DNA of 64,000 bases from CAZTUH01 sp964616175 (GCA_964616175.1 CAZTUH010000002.1:1-64000); one strand, 5' to 3'. Shown: positions 18,039 through 27,849, numbered from the stretch's first letter. The notes: generated by a model not told the origin, from the sequence alone. Numbers and translations are program-made.

Positions 18039-18665
18039 ATGAGAAAAACAACAGTTTTTCTATCAATGCTTTTGGTATTTTTTAACTTCTTAACTTCTTC
18101 ATTAGGAAATGCTAAAAGCTTAGAAAACTTGGAAAGTGAAGCTGTCGATCTTGTTTATTCTGTTACAAAAGATATTTTAAGAGTTTTAGAAGAGACTCAT
18201 TCTTTTCTAGGTGAAGATGATATTGAAAAAATAATTGATGACTATGTTTGGCCTAATGTGGATTTTGAAAAGACTGTACAATTAGTCATGGGTCAATACT
18301 GGAAGCATGCCAACAGAAAACAGATTGAATCAATTACCAATGCATTCCGAAAAATCCTAACTAATCTCTATAAAAAGATTTTGACTCGAATTGCAGGAAA
18401 TACAGTCGATATTCGAGTTTTTTGTCTTAGAAATCATGTGTCTAAGGAAAATATTATAATTCGTTCATTATTTTATCAATTGAAAGGAAAATCTCCTATG
18501 CATATAGATTATCGCATTGAAAAAGCTGGGCATACCTGGAAAATATATGATATGAATATAGAAGGAATATGGTTAATCAATATTTATCGAAATCAATTTT
18601 CTTATAAGATTAATCAGGTTGGAATTGATGGTTTGATTAAATCACTTTGGAAGAACTGTCATTAA
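18039..18665 (+). CDS. mlaC: Mla periplasmic phospholipid-binding protein
   Basis: The soluble periplasmic carrier that shuttles phospholipid between the MlaA complex and MlaFEDB. A signal peptide covers about residues 1-26 (MRKTTVFLSMLLVFFNFLTS, then SLGNA). The Ttg2/MlaC domain shows YVWPNVDFEKTVQLVMGQYW, the IDYRIEK strand and the C-terminal GIWLINIYRNQF and GIDGLIKSLW blocks. Length 208. It remains intact although its outer-membrane donor gene mlaA is broken. Confidence 0.92.
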   Translation: MRKTTVFLSMLLVFFNFLTSSLGNAKSLENLESEAVDLVYSVTKDILRVLEETHSFLGEDDIEKIIDDYVWPNVDFEKTVQLVMGQYWKHANRKQIESITNAFRKILTNLYKKILTRIAGNTVDIRVFCLRNHVSKENIIIRSLFYQLKGKSPMHIDYRIEKAGHTWKIYDMNIEGIWLINIYRNQFSYKINQVGIDGLIKSLWKNCH

Positions 18666-18719
18666 CATAATTAAATTTGAATTATTCTTTCTTTGTAATT
18701 CTCTTTGATATGAAATTTT

Positions 18720-19487
18720 ATGCTATCCATTTGTTTTGAACATATTTCAAAAATATATAGAACACCAGATTTTAACTGGTGGAATTTAAGTCGAAATCCT
18801 TTGAAAAATAGTTTTCAAGCTCTCAAAGATGTAAGTTTAAAAATAAAACCTGGGGAATTTTTCGGTTTATTAGGACCTAATGGAGCTGGGAAAACAAGCT
18901 TAATCTCGATTCTTGCAGGCTTGTCTATTCCTAATTCTGGAAGGGCCTTTGTTTGTGATTATGATGTCATTACTGATTACAAGTTATCTAGGCAATCGCT
19001 AGGTGTTGTTCCACAAGAACTAGTCTATGATCCTTTTTTCACTGTTCGTGAGACTCTAAAAATTCAATCTGGTTATTTTGGACTTCGGAAAAATGATGAT
19101 TGGATTGATGAGATCATGGACAATCTTCATTTAACAAGCAAAGCTGAATGTAATATGCGAGTTCTTTCCGGTGGAATGAAACGTCGAGTACTTGTAGCTC
19201 AGGCTCTAGTACATCGTCCTCCTGTTATAGTACTGGATGAACCTACTGCAGGAGTCGATGTTAACTTGCGTCGTACTCTTTGGGAGTTCATTTTAAAACT
19301 AAATAAAGCAGGACATACAATCCTATTGACTACTCATTATTTAGAAGAAGCTGAAGCTTTATGTGAGAGAATTGCTATATTAAAAGATGGAAGCATTATT
19401 GCCTTAGAAAACACATTAGATTTGCTAGATCGTATGGGAGGAATTGATCTTGAAGATGCTTTTCTGAAAATTATGCATCGTGAATGA
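18720..19487 (+). CDS. ABC transporter ATP-binding protein (YadG/CcmA-like)
   Basis: The ATPase of an ABC-2 type exporter. Walker A LLGPNGAGKTSL, Q-loop VPQELVYDPFFTVRE, signature VLSGGMKRRVLVAQA, Walker B VIVLDEPTAGVD and switch His LTTHYLEEAE are all present. Length 255. It is paired with the permease 42 bp downstream. The substrate is unknown. The pair sits between mlaC and ibaG-murA in Bordetella-type genomes too, where it is retained as a conserved neighbour. Confidence 0.9.
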   Translation: MLSICFEHISKIYRTPDFNWWNLSRNPLKNSFQALKDVSLKIKPGEFFGLLGPNGAGKTSLISILAGLSIPNSGRAFVCDYDVITDYKLSRQSLGVVPQELVYDPFFTVRETLKIQSGYFGLRKNDDWIDEIMDNLHLTSKAECNMRVLSGGMKRRVLVAQALVHRPPVIVLDEPTAGVDVNLRRTLWEFILKLNKAGHTILLTTHYLEEAEALCERIAILKDGSIIALENTLDLLDRMGGIDLEDAFLKIMHRE

Positions 19488-19529
19488 ATTTAAGAGTAAC
19501 GCAAGTAATTAATTGAATAAATTTCAGAT

Positions 19530-20327
19530 ATGATAAACATCTTTGCATTTTTCCAATTTTTTAGAAAAAGAATTAGTCCTGGTTTTCAAACTTTGCTGTA
19601 TAAGGAGCTTCTTCGATTTTGGAAGGTGAGTCTGCAAACTATTGCAGCTCCTGCTTTATCTGCTTTGTTATATCTATTCGTGTTTTCTCAAGTTTCGAAA
19701 GGTAGGATTGTGTATGAAAGTATTTCTTATACTACTTTTTTAATTCCAGGTTTAATGATGATGAGCATTCTTCAAAATGCTTTTGCAAACCCTTCTTCTT
19801 CTCTCATTCAAAGTAAAATTGTTGGAAATCTTGTATTTATACTATTGGCACCAATATCACATTTTGAAATATTCTTTGCTTATATGTGTGCTGCTATTAT
19901 TAGAGGTGTTGTTGTTGGTTTTGCAGTTTGGTTAATATCAAATTGTTTTATTGTGATAATACCGGACCACCCGTTTTTTTTATTTGTTTTTGCGGTACTT
20001 TCTGCAGGGATTATGGGTTCTCTTGGTATAATTTCGGGTTTATGGTCCGAGAAATTCGATCATCTTTCTGCATTTCAAAACTTTTTAATTATGCCGGCAA
20101 CCTTTCTTTCTGGAGTATTTTACACCTTTCCATCTTTGCCTAAGCTTTGGCAATCCATATTAAAATGGAACCCATTTCTTTATGCAATAGATGGTTTCCG
20201 TTACAGTTTTTTCTCGAAATCCGATGTTTCACCTTGGTATGGTCTTTTTATTGTTTTTTGTGTGTTTTTAGTGCTTTCAACATGCACGCTAAAATTATTA
20301 AATAATGGTTATAAATTAAGGAGTTAG
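19530..20327 (+). CDS. ABC-2 type transporter permease (YadH-like)
   Basis: A 265-residue permease with about six membrane segments, of the ABC-2 membrane domain family. TLLYKELLRFWKVSLQTIAAP near the start, FLIPGLMMMSILQNAFANPS in the middle, and the late block PATFLSGVFYTFPSLP with WNPFLYAIDGFRYSF match the YadH group. It forms an exporter with the preceding ATPase. The substrate cannot be inferred. It ends 5 bp before ibaG. Confidence 0.9.
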   Translation: MINIFAFFQFFRKRISPGFQTLLYKELLRFWKVSLQTIAAPALSALLYLFVFSQVSKGRIVYESISYTTFLIPGLMMMSILQNAFANPSSSLIQSKIVGNLVFILLAPISHFEIFFAYMCAAIIRGVVVGFAVWLISNCFIVIIPDHPFFLFVFAVLSAGIMGSLGIISGLWSEKFDHLSAFQNFLIMPATFLSGVFYTFPSLPKLWQSILKWNPFLYAIDGFRYSFFSKSDVSPWYGLFIVFCVFLVLSTCTLKLLNNGYKLRS

Positions 20328-20332
20328 TACAT

Positions 20333-20578
20333 ATGAAGCTTCATGCTGATGCGGTTTTCCAGTGTATATCAGCTGGACTGTCATGTGATTATCTAACAGT
20401 CAAAGGAGATGGATCTCATTTTTATGCAAAAATTGTGAGCCAAAACTTTCGTGGGAAAAGTTTGCTTGTTCGTCATCAGTTAATCTATGCAATTTTAGGA
20501 GATAAAATAAGGAAAGAGATTCACGCGATATCTATGCAAACTCTTACTCCAGAAGAATATGCGGAGAAAAATATTTAA
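20333..20578 (+). CDS. ibaG: BolA-family iron-sulfur protein
   Basis: An 81-residue BolA/IbaG protein; members partner with monothiol glutaredoxins in Fe-S or iron handling. The BolA fold is seen in CDYLTVKGDGSHFYAKIVS, with the helix SLLVRHQLIYAILGD, and LTPEEY at the end. It lies directly before murA, the same place as ibaG in E. coli (mlaFEDCB-ibaG-murA), and its TAA overlaps the murA ATG by 1 nt. Confidence 0.9.
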   Translation: MKLHADAVFQCISAGLSCDYLTVKGDGSHFYAKIVSQNFRGKSLLVRHQLIYAILGDKIRKEIHAISMQTLTPEEYAEKNI

Positions 20579-21846
20579 TGGATAAATTAAGCATTAAGGG
20601 TGGAAAGTCTTTGTATGGAGAAATTTCTATTTCTGGATCTAAAAATGCTGCATTGCCAATTCTTTGTGCAGGGTTGTTAACTTCTGATCCATTATTTCTG
20701 CAAAATATTCCAACTCTTAATGATATTTCAACTACTCTGAATCTTTTAGATTATTTAGGAATGAAGATACACCGAAATTCGGGAGGTATATTATCTATCC
20801 AAGCAGATCAAATCAATCGGTTTGAGGCTCCATATAATCTTGTAAAAACAATGCGTGCTTCCATACTTGTATTGGGACCATTATTAGCTCGATTTGGAGA
20901 AGCCTATGTAAGCTTACCTGGTGGTTGTTCAATTGGACAAAGGCCAGTTGAGCAACACTTCAAAGGATTGTCTGCATTAGGAGCAGAGATAAAGCTTGAA
21001 CATGGTTTCATTATAGCCCATGCAAAGAAGTTAAAAGGAGCTTCAATTCGGACTGATATGATAACAGTAACAGGGACTGAGAACCTAATGATGGCAGCAA
21101 CCCTTGCAGAGGGACAGACTGTTTTGGAAAATGCTGCTTGTGAACCTGAGATTGTTGATTTGGCAAAATTGCTGAATAAAATGGGAGCTTCAATTGAAGG
21201 ATACGGTACAAGCAGAATTATTATCAATGGAGTCAACCGTTTATATACTGCTAAGCATCAAGTTTGTTCAGACCGAATTGAAGCAGGAACTTTTTTATGT
21301 GCAGTTTGTGCAACTGGTGGAGAAATTATCCTCCGAAAGATAGATCCAAGGCAGATGACATCTATCAATGACAAACTTATTGAAGCTGGACTTTGTATTA
21401 GATTTGGATCTGATTGGATCCAAGGATCCATGCAAGGACGTCCAAAATCTGTTGGTTTTCACACACGTGAATATCCAGGATTTCCAACAGATATGCAAGC
21501 TCAGCTTATGGCGTTGAATACAATTGCTCATGGAACTGCATTAATTGTTGAAAACATTTTTGAGAATAGATATATGCATGTTCAGGAACTTCGTCGATTA
21601 GGTGCTAATATTGACATCAATGGACATTCAGCTGTTGTATATGGAGCAGAGAAATTATCTGGTGCTACAGTCATGGCAACTGATCTTCGAGCTTCTGCTA
21701 GTTTGGTAATTGCAGGCTTAATTGCGGAAGGGGAGACTTTAATTGAACGAATTTATCATCTTGATAGAGGTTATGATGGTATGGAATTAAAACTTCAAGC
21801 TTTAGGAGCTAGTATCCAGCGCATTCATGGGGGGGTAAATGTTTGA
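20578..21846 (+). CDS. murA: UDP-N-acetylglucosamine 1-carboxyvinyltransferase
   Basis: Catalyses the first committed step of peptidoglycan synthesis, transfer of enolpyruvate from PEP to UDP-GlcNAc. The fosfomycin-target Cys lies in PGGCSIGQRPVEQH; SGSKNAALPILCA at the N-terminus and RASASLVIAGLIAEGET near the end are typical. Length 422. It overlaps ibaG by 1 nt and hisG by 8 nt, so wall and histidine genes share one transcript, a known arrangement in betaproteobacteria. Confidence 0.97.
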   Translation: MDKLSIKGGKSLYGEISISGSKNAALPILCAGLLTSDPLFLQNIPTLNDISTTLNLLDYLGMKIHRNSGGILSIQADQINRFEAPYNLVKTMRASILVLGPLLARFGEAYVSLPGGCSIGQRPVEQHFKGLSALGAEIKLEHGFIIAHAKKLKGASIRTDMITVTGTENLMMAATLAEGQTVLENAACEPEIVDLAKLLNKMGASIEGYGTSRIIINGVNRLYTAKHQVCSDRIEAGTFLCAVCATGGEIILRKIDPRQMTSINDKLIEAGLCIRFGSDWIQGSMQGRPKSVGFHTREYPGFPTDMQAQLMALNTIAHGTALIVENIFENRYMHVQELRRLGANIDINGHSAVVYGAEKLSGATVMATDLRASASLVIAGLIAEGETLIERIYHLDRGYDGMELKLQALGASIQRIHGGVNV

Positions 21847-22516
21847 GAATATTGCTGAAATATTTCCTGTAACATTAGCCTTATCAAAAGGAAGGATTTT
21901 TGAAGAAACAATCCCGATTTTAGCTTTAGCTGGTATAAAATCTCAAGAGAATCCCGAAAATTCTCGTAGGCTGGTTTTTTCAACAAGTGACCCATATCTT
22001 CGACTGATCATAGTTCGTCCATCAGATGTTCCTACATATGTTCAATACGGAGCTGCTGATTTTGGAATAGCAGGAAAAGATGTAATACTTGAACACACTT
22101 CACAGAAACCAGATGGGTTGTATCAACCAATCGACTTGAATATGTCTAAATGCAAGCTTAGCTTAGCTGTTCGGAGAGGTTTTGATTATCATTCAGCTGT
22201 GCAAACAGGTATGCGTTTGCGAGTCGCTACAAAATATATACAATCTGCAAGGGAATATTTTTCAGATAAAGGCATGCATGTTGAGCTCATTAAACTTTAT
22301 GGATCTATAGAATTAGCTCCATTGGTGGGCCTTGCCGATGCTATTATCGATCTTGTTTCAACTGGAAATACACTTAGAGCTAATGATTTGGAAATCGTAG
22401 AGGATATAATGCCTATTTCCTCAAGATTAATTGTAAACCGGGCTTCATTAAAAACTCGGCGGGACCGTTTGCAACCTTTCTTAGATGCATTTGGGCAAGT
22501 AGCATCTAATACTTGA
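21839..22516 (+). CDS. hisG: ATP phosphoribosyltransferase, short form
   Basis: First enzyme of histidine synthesis, joining ATP and PRPP. At 225 residues it is the short HisG type without the C-terminal regulatory domain. Conserved blocks are LALSKGRIFEET, AADFGIAGKDVI, LRVATKY and DLVSTGNTLRANDL. Short HisG needs the regulatory subunit HisZ; no hisZ lies in this window (often it sits near purA). A G-rich stretch just upstream, inside the end of murA, acts as ribosome binding site. Confidence 0.95.
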   Translation: MFENIAEIFPVTLALSKGRIFEETIPILALAGIKSQENPENSRRLVFSTSDPYLRLIIVRPSDVPTYVQYGAADFGIAGKDVILEHTSQKPDGLYQPIDLNMSKCKLSLAVRRGFDYHSAVQTGMRLRVATKYIQSAREYFSDKGMHVELIKLYGSIELAPLVGLADAIIDLVSTGNTLRANDLEIVEDIMPISSRLIVNRASLKTRRDRLQPFLDAFGQVASNT

Positions 22517-22558
22517 TTGTTAAAATTTTTGATTTTCTAAAAATTTTTTGGGAGGAAA

Positions 22559-23866
22559 ATGTCCATAATAAACCGTATTGATTTACGTGACTCTGACTTC
22601 TCAAATTTCATTCATAAATTGAAAAATTCAGGAAAATTTATTCATGATACCGTTGAATCTGATGTTTCGAAAATTTTGGAAAATATAAGAAATTATGGTA
22701 ATTCAGCTCTTTTGGATTACACTAAACGTTTTGATGGTTTTTCACCGAGTTCTTTAGAAGCTTTAGAAGTAAAAAAAGAAGATTGTTTATTAACTCTTTC
22801 TTCTATACCAGATTCACAACGAAGAGCTTTAGAATTAGCAGCTTCTCGGATAAGAAGTTATCACGAACATCAACTTGAGAAAACTTGGACTTATGTTGAT
22901 AATTGTGGATCAATACTAGGCCAGAAAGTCACTCCAATAGATCGGGTAGGTTTGTATGTCCCTGGAGGAAAAGCTGCATATCCTTCGTCAGTGTTAATGA
23001 GTGCTATACCTGCAAAAATTGCTGGAGTTCGAGAACTTATTATGGTTTCTCCAACCCCATTAGGAAAGCAAAACAAAACAGTCTTAGCTGCAGCTGCTGT
23101 ATGTGAAATCGATCGTGTTTTCTCAGTAGGTGGAGCTCAATCCATTGGAGCGCTAGCTTATGGAACTACCATTATACCTTCAGTTGACAAGATAGTTGGG
23201 CCTGGAAATTCTTATGTATCTTCTGCAAAACGCCAGGTATTTGGGAGTGTTGGGATAGATATGTTAGCAGGTCCAACAGAAATACTAATTATTTCTGATG
23301 GAAAAGTTCCTGCAGATTGGATTGCCTTGGATTTGCTTGCACAAGCTGAGCACGATCAGAAGGCGCAGTCAATTCTTTTATGTCCAGATTCTGGATTTAT
23401 AGATAAAGTTGATAATTCGATTGTTAATATGATTGACTCAATACCAAGGTCAAGAATAATCCGAGACAGTTTATCAGATCGTGGATTTCTTGTTCAGGTT
23501 AAGGATCTTCAACAGGCATTTTCCATAGTTAATGCTATAAGTCCAGAACATTTAGAAATTGCAACGGAAAATCCTGAAATCTGGTTGGATTATGTTCATC
23601 ATGCTGGTGCAATTTTTATGGGAAGATTTAGTTCAGAGGCTTTTGGAGATTACTGTGCTGGTCCTAGTCATGTATTACCTACTTCCAGTACAGCTCGATT
23701 TTCTTCTCCTTTAGGGGTCTATGATTTCCAAAAAAGATCCAGTTTGATACATATGTCTTCTCAAGGGGCCAAAGAATTGGCAGAAATATCATCTGAGCTT
23801 GCTTTTTGCGAAGGTTTACATGCCCATGCATTGAGTGCTCAATGTAGGATAGATAATAACTCATGA
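22559..23866 (+). CDS. hisD: Histidinol dehydrogenase
   Basis: Zinc and NAD enzyme for the last two steps of histidine synthesis. DRVGLYVPGGKAAYPSSVLM, VGGAQSIGALAYGT, KIVGPGNSYVSSAKR, MLAGPTEILII, AQAEHDQKAQ and SPEHLEI (catalytic His and Glu) and GPSHVLPTS are present. Length 435. A GGAGG sequence lies just before the ATG. The stop overlaps the hisC start as ATGA. Confidence 0.97.
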   Translation: MSIINRIDLRDSDFSNFIHKLKNSGKFIHDTVESDVSKILENIRNYGNSALLDYTKRFDGFSPSSLEALEVKKEDCLLTLSSIPDSQRRALELAASRIRSYHEHQLEKTWTYVDNCGSILGQKVTPIDRVGLYVPGGKAAYPSSVLMSAIPAKIAGVRELIMVSPTPLGKQNKTVLAAAAVCEIDRVFSVGGAQSIGALAYGTTIIPSVDKIVGPGNSYVSSAKRQVFGSVGIDMLAGPTEILIISDGKVPADWIALDLLAQAEHDQKAQSILLCPDSGFIDKVDNSIVNMIDSIPRSRIIRDSLSDRGFLVQVKDLQQAFSIVNAISPEHLEIATENPEIWLDYVHHAGAIFMGRFSSEAFGDYCAGPSHVLPTSSTARFSSPLGVYDFQKRSSLIHMSSQGAKELAEISSELAFCEGLHAHALSAQCRIDNNS

Positions 23867-24990
23867 AACAGATCGAAATTGATAAATTTATAAAAAAAAC
23901 AATAAGGCCTGACATTCAAGAGAAGGAAGTTTATCAAATCCCTTTACCAGGAAATTTTGTTCGGTTGGATGCTATGGAATCTCCTTATGGATTGCCAGAT
24001 CATGTCAAAAATGCCATTGCAAATTCAATAAAAAAAATTTCCTTCAATCGCTATCCAAACCTTGCAGATAGTATAGCTGTTAATCAGCTAAAGTTTTCTA
24101 TCAGAGAAAATTTCCATATTCCACATGAAGCTCAAATAATTTTTGGTAATGGTTCAGATGAACTTATCAATCTAATTATTCAAAGCTGTTGTTCTCCTGG
24201 GGATGTTGTTATGTCTCCCTGGCCTTCTTTTGTATATTTTGAGATAGCATCTAAAATAAATCATGCTGTTTTTGTTAAAGTTCCCTTAAATCAAGATTTG
24301 CAGCTTGATTTATCTGCCATGTTAAAGGCTATAGAAGAATTTAAACCGAAGGTGATCTTTCTAGCTTTTCCAAACAATCCAACTGGTGGGTTGTGGCCAA
24401 GAGATGCTGTTCTGAAAATACTCGAAAAATCGACAGGTTTGGTTGTTTTGGATGAAGCGTACCAACCTTTTGCAAAGCAAACCTGGATATCTGATGTTAT
24501 GCATATAAATAATGCTATTATTTTGCGAACCTTATCAAAAATTGGGCTCGCAGGTTTGCGGTTTGGATATCTGATAGGTCATGCTCAATGGTTAGAACAA
24601 ATTGACAAAGTTCGTCCTCCCTATAATATGAATGTATTAACCCAAACTGCACTGTCCACGATATTGAATTATCGTATTGCTTTGGATATTCAAACCACTG
24701 AAATTTTAAATGCTCGAAGTAAACTAGTTCATGCTTTAAGTAAAATAACAGAGTTGCATGTGTTCCCTTCTCATGGAAACTTTGTTCTTGTTCGATTTTC
24801 TCGTGAAATAAATGCAAATGAAATATATTTTTTATTGATTAAAAAAAATATTCTAGTCAGGAATTTTTCGAGTACACATCCATTATTAGATAATTGTTTT
24901 CGAATTTCCGTTGGAACTCATGAGGAAAATTCTTTTCTAATATCAACTCTTGAAAAAATTATAGATTCAAAAAGAGTGCTATGCGTATAA
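23863..24990 (+). CDS. hisC: Histidinol-phosphate aminotransferase
   Basis: PLP aminotransferase of fold type I. RLDAMESPYGLP takes the place of the usual N-x-x-P substrate motif, NPTGG binds cofactor, VLDEAYQPF holds the conserved Asp and Tyr, and the PLP lysine is in RTLSKIGLAGLRFGY. Length 375. It overlaps hisD by 4 nt and hisB by 10 nt, so it belongs to the his operon and is assigned HisC rather than a general aminotransferase. Confidence 0.94.
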   Translation: MKQIEIDKFIKKTIRPDIQEKEVYQIPLPGNFVRLDAMESPYGLPDHVKNAIANSIKKISFNRYPNLADSIAVNQLKFSIRENFHIPHEAQIIFGNGSDELINLIIQSCCSPGDVVMSPWPSFVYFEIASKINHAVFVKVPLNQDLQLDLSAMLKAIEEFKPKVIFLAFPNNPTGGLWPRDAVLKILEKSTGLVVLDEAYQPFAKQTWISDVMHINNAIILRTLSKIGLAGLRFGYLIGHAQWLEQIDKVRPPYNMNVLTQTALSTILNYRIALDIQTTEILNARSKLVHALSKITELHVFPSHGNFVLVRFSREINANEIYFLLIKKNILVRNFSSTHPLLDNCFRISVGTHEENSFLISTLEKIIDSKRVLCV

Positions 24991-25574
24991 CTGAAATTTC
25001 CAGAAAGACTAAAGAAACTAATGTTTATCTTAAACTGAACCTTGATGGCACAGGAATTTGTGATTCTAATACAGGAATTCCTTTTCTGGATCATATGCTA
25101 GAACAAGTTGCGCTTCATGGTTTAATTAATCTGAGTATTGCTGCTAGTGGGGATCTAGAAATTGATTTACATCATACTGTTGAAGATGTAGGAATTTCTT
25201 TTGGAAAAGCTTTGAAAGAATTAACAAAAGAAAAAAAAGGATTAAATCGTTATGGTTATTCATATGTTCCATTAGATGAATCACTATCACGGGTAGTGAT
25301 AGATTTATCTGGACGACCAAACTTACAATATCATGCTTTTTTTTCTTGTCCGCATATAGGAAATTTTAGCATTGAATTGATTCGAGAGTTTTTCCAAGGG
25401 TTAGTAAATCATGCTGATATTACACTTCATATTGATAACCTGCGTGGTTTCAACGCACACCATCAATGTGAAACAATTTTTAAATCTTTTGGTCGATCCT
25501 TAAAGATGGCTGTCAAATTTGATACAAATTCTCAACGGAATAATTTGCTTCCCTCAACAAAAGGTATTTTATAA
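24981..25574 (+). CDS. hisB: Imidazoleglycerol-phosphate dehydratase
   Basis: Manganese-dependent dehydratase of histidine synthesis. Metal-binding motifs FLDHMLEQVALHG, DLHHTVEDVGI and the C-terminal HHQCETIFKSFGR are clear. At 197 residues it is the monofunctional form without the histidinol-phosphatase domain found in E. coli HisB, so that step needs another enzyme not seen in this window. Its stop overlaps the hisH ATG. Confidence 0.96.
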   Translation: MRITEISRKTKETNVYLKLNLDGTGICDSNTGIPFLDHMLEQVALHGLINLSIAASGDLEIDLHHTVEDVGISFGKALKELTKEKKGLNRYGYSYVPLDESLSRVVIDLSGRPNLQYHAFFSCPHIGNFSIELIREFFQGLVNHADITLHIDNLRGFNAHHQCETIFKSFGRSLKMAVKFDTNSQRNNLLPSTKGIL

Positions 25575-26245
25575 TGTCTTATATCGTTATAGTCGACTAT
25601 GGCATGGGTAATTTTTACTCAGTAATGCGTGCTGTTCAAATAGCTGAACCTAAAGTAAAAGTAAAAATTTCTAGAAGAGCCGAAGATATCCTAACTGCTG
25701 ATCGTATAATTTTTCCTGGACAAGGTGCTATTTCAGATTGTATGCTAAATTTAGATAAATTTGGTTTGCGCGAATCCATAATGGAAGCGGTTCTTACAAA
25801 GCCAATAATGGGGATTTGTGTTGGGGAACAAATGTTATTTGAAAAAAGTGAAGAAAATAATACATCAGGTTTAGCTCTATTTGAAGGATCTGTGCAAAAA
25901 TTTAGAGGTCTACAATTTGCTTCTGCCAATAATCAAAGTAAATCAATGGAAAAATCTTATTCAAAAAAATTGATAAAGGTTCCTCATATTGGTTGGAATA
26001 AGGTAAATTATAAAGATTCACATGAGTTATGGAAAGATATTCCAGATGGTTCCTATTTTTACTTTGTGCATAGCTATTATGCTGTACCAGAAAACCAGAG
26101 TGATATATTTGGTCAAACATTTTATGGTATAAATTTTTCTTCTGCTGTTGCAAGATCAAATATATTTGCTGTCCAATTTCATCCTGAAAAGAGCGCAAAA
26201 ATGGGTCTATTACTTTACAAAAACTTTTTAAGTTGGAACCCATAA
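25574..26245 (+). CDS. hisH: Imidazole glycerol phosphate synthase, glutaminase subunit
   Basis: Class I glutamine amidotransferase that feeds ammonia to HisF. The nucleophile Cys is in MGICVGEQMLFE, the His-Glu pair in VQFHPEKS, and VDYGMGNFYSVMRA with IIFPGQGAISDCM begin the domain. Length 223, with a slightly longer lysine-rich segment around residues 117-140. A 70-bp gap to hisA is the widest space within the his cluster after hisG-hisD. Confidence 0.95.
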   Translation: MSYIVIVDYGMGNFYSVMRAVQIAEPKVKVKISRRAEDILTADRIIFPGQGAISDCMLNLDKFGLRESIMEAVLTKPIMGICVGEQMLFEKSEENNTSGLALFEGSVQKFRGLQFASANNQSKSMEKSYSKKLIKVPHIGWNKVNYKDSHELWKDIPDGSYFYFVHSYYAVPENQSDIFGQTFYGINFSSAVARSNIFAVQFHPEKSAKMGLLLYKNFLSWNP

Positions 26246-26315
26246 CTGTTAATTTTAACATATTATTTATTCTATTTTTTTGGAAATATTATCATTATAT
26301 TTGAGATAAATCATC

Positions 26316-27071
26316 ATGTTGCTTGTTCCTGCTATAGATTTGAAAAATGGTTTATGTGTTCGATTGCGTCAAGGGAATTTTGACGATGTTACAGTCTATT
26401 CAAAAGATCCTATTTCTACAGCTGAATACTGGTATGGACAAGGAGCACGTCGACTCCATTTAGTTGATCTAGATGGAGCATTGTCTGGAAGGCCTGAAAA
26501 TCAATCTTTCATTAAGAAGATTTTAGAAGTAATTAAAGGCCGAATTCCTGTTCAAGTTGGAGGTGGTATCCGTGATTTAGATACTATCGAGAACTATCTA
26601 AATATGGGGGTCTCAAATGTAATAATTGGAACAGCTGCAATAAAAAATCGGAACTTTCTAAGGTTAGCATGTATCGCCTTTCCTGGCTATATTATAGTTG
26701 GTTTGGATAGTAGAAATGGAAAACTTGCTATCAATGGATGGAATGAAACTACTTCTTTTGACATACTTGATGTATCCAAAGAAATTGAAAATTATGGTTG
26801 TTCTGCTTTTATATATACTGATATTAGCCGAGATGGCATGCTATCTGGTATTGATTTCAAATATCCATTGATGTTGACTAAGCATGTTCATATTCCCGTG
26901 TATGTTTCTGGTGGGATTGTTAATATCTTGGATATTCAATCCTTATGTTCAATTGAAAACAGTTCTATAAGTGGCGCAATTCTAGGACGTAGTCTCTATG
27001 AGAAGACTCTTGATTTTAGAAAGGCTCAAGAAATTTCTGATAAACATAGCAAAATGGAAAAAAAAGAATGA
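26316..27071 (+). CDS. hisA: ProFAR isomerase
   Basis: TIM-barrel isomerase of histidine synthesis. The catalytic Asp residues lie in VPAIDLKNGLCVRL and in TDISRDGMLSG; VQVGGGIRD and VSGGI bind phosphate. Length 251. The stop overlaps the hisF ATG (ATGA). HisA and HisF share the half-barrel repeat structure visible in both. Confidence 0.96.
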   Translation: MLLVPAIDLKNGLCVRLRQGNFDDVTVYSKDPISTAEYWYGQGARRLHLVDLDGALSGRPENQSFIKKILEVIKGRIPVQVGGGIRDLDTIENYLNMGVSNVIIGTAAIKNRNFLRLACIAFPGYIIVGLDSRNGKLAINGWNETTSFDILDVSKEIENYGCSAFIYTDISRDGMLSGIDFKYPLMLTKHVHIPVYVSGGIVNILDIQSLCSIENSSISGAILGRSLYEKTLDFRKAQEISDKHSKMEKKE

Positions 27072-27838
27072 GGAATGATCTTGCAACTAGGATTATCCCT
27101 TGCTTGGATGTTATGGAGGGTCGGGTTGTTAAGGGTATTAATTTTGCTGATTTAAAAGATGCTGGTGATCCTGTTGAAATAGCATATCAATATAGTGAAC
27201 AAGGAGCTGATGAATTAGTTTTTTTAGATATAACAGCAACTAGAGAAAACAAAGATTTGATGCTTCCCGTTATTGAGCATGTAGCATCTAAGATTTTCAT
27301 CCCCCTTACTGTAGGTGGAGGGGTTCGAAAAGTATCAGATATTCAACGATTGCTTGATGCTGGAGCTGATAAAGTGAGCATTAATAGTGCTGCTGTTTCC
27401 GATCCTAATCTAGTCAAAGAGGCATCAATGTATTATGGTGCACAATGTATTGTTGTTGCAATTGATGCTATTCATTGTCAAATTCATAAAAATTGGGTAA
27501 TTTCAACTCATGGTGGAAAAAAAATAACTAATTTAGATGCTGTTCACTGGGCTTCTCGTATGGTTTCTTATGGTGCTGGAGAAATACTCATTACCAGCAT
27601 GAATCAAGATGGAACAAAAATGGGGTTTGATCTAGGTTTAACCCGAGCAATCTCCGATTCTGTTCATGTACCTGTTATTGCTTCAGGAGGAGCTGGAAAC
27701 TTACAACATTTATCAGATGTGGTAATTAAGGGAAAAGCTGATGCAATTCTAGCTGCTAGTATTTTTCATTATGGTTTTTATTCTATTAGAGAATGTAAAG
27801 AATTTTTCCTAAAAGAAGGTATTCCAGTCCGAATATAA
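27068..27838 (+). CDS. hisF: Imidazole glycerol phosphate synthase, cyclase subunit
   Basis: TIM-barrel cyclase that uses ammonia from HisH to make imidazole glycerol phosphate and AICAR. TRIIPCLDVMEGRVVKG carries the catalytic Asp, VVAIDA the second; PLTVGGGVR and VIASGGAG bind phosphate. Length 256, usual for the family. It overlaps hisA by 4 nt. Confidence 0.97.
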   Translation: MRNDLATRIIPCLDVMEGRVVKGINFADLKDAGDPVEIAYQYSEQGADELVFLDITATRENKDLMLPVIEHVASKIFIPLTVGGGVRKVSDIQRLLDAGADKVSINSAAVSDPNLVKEASMYYGAQCIVVAIDAIHCQIHKNWVISTHGGKKITNLDAVHWASRMVSYGAGEILITSMNQDGTKMGFDLGLTRAISDSVHVPVIASGGAGNLQHLSDVVIKGKADAILAASIFHYGFYSIRECKEFFLKEGIPVRI

Positions 27839-27849
27839 AGGAAGAATAA

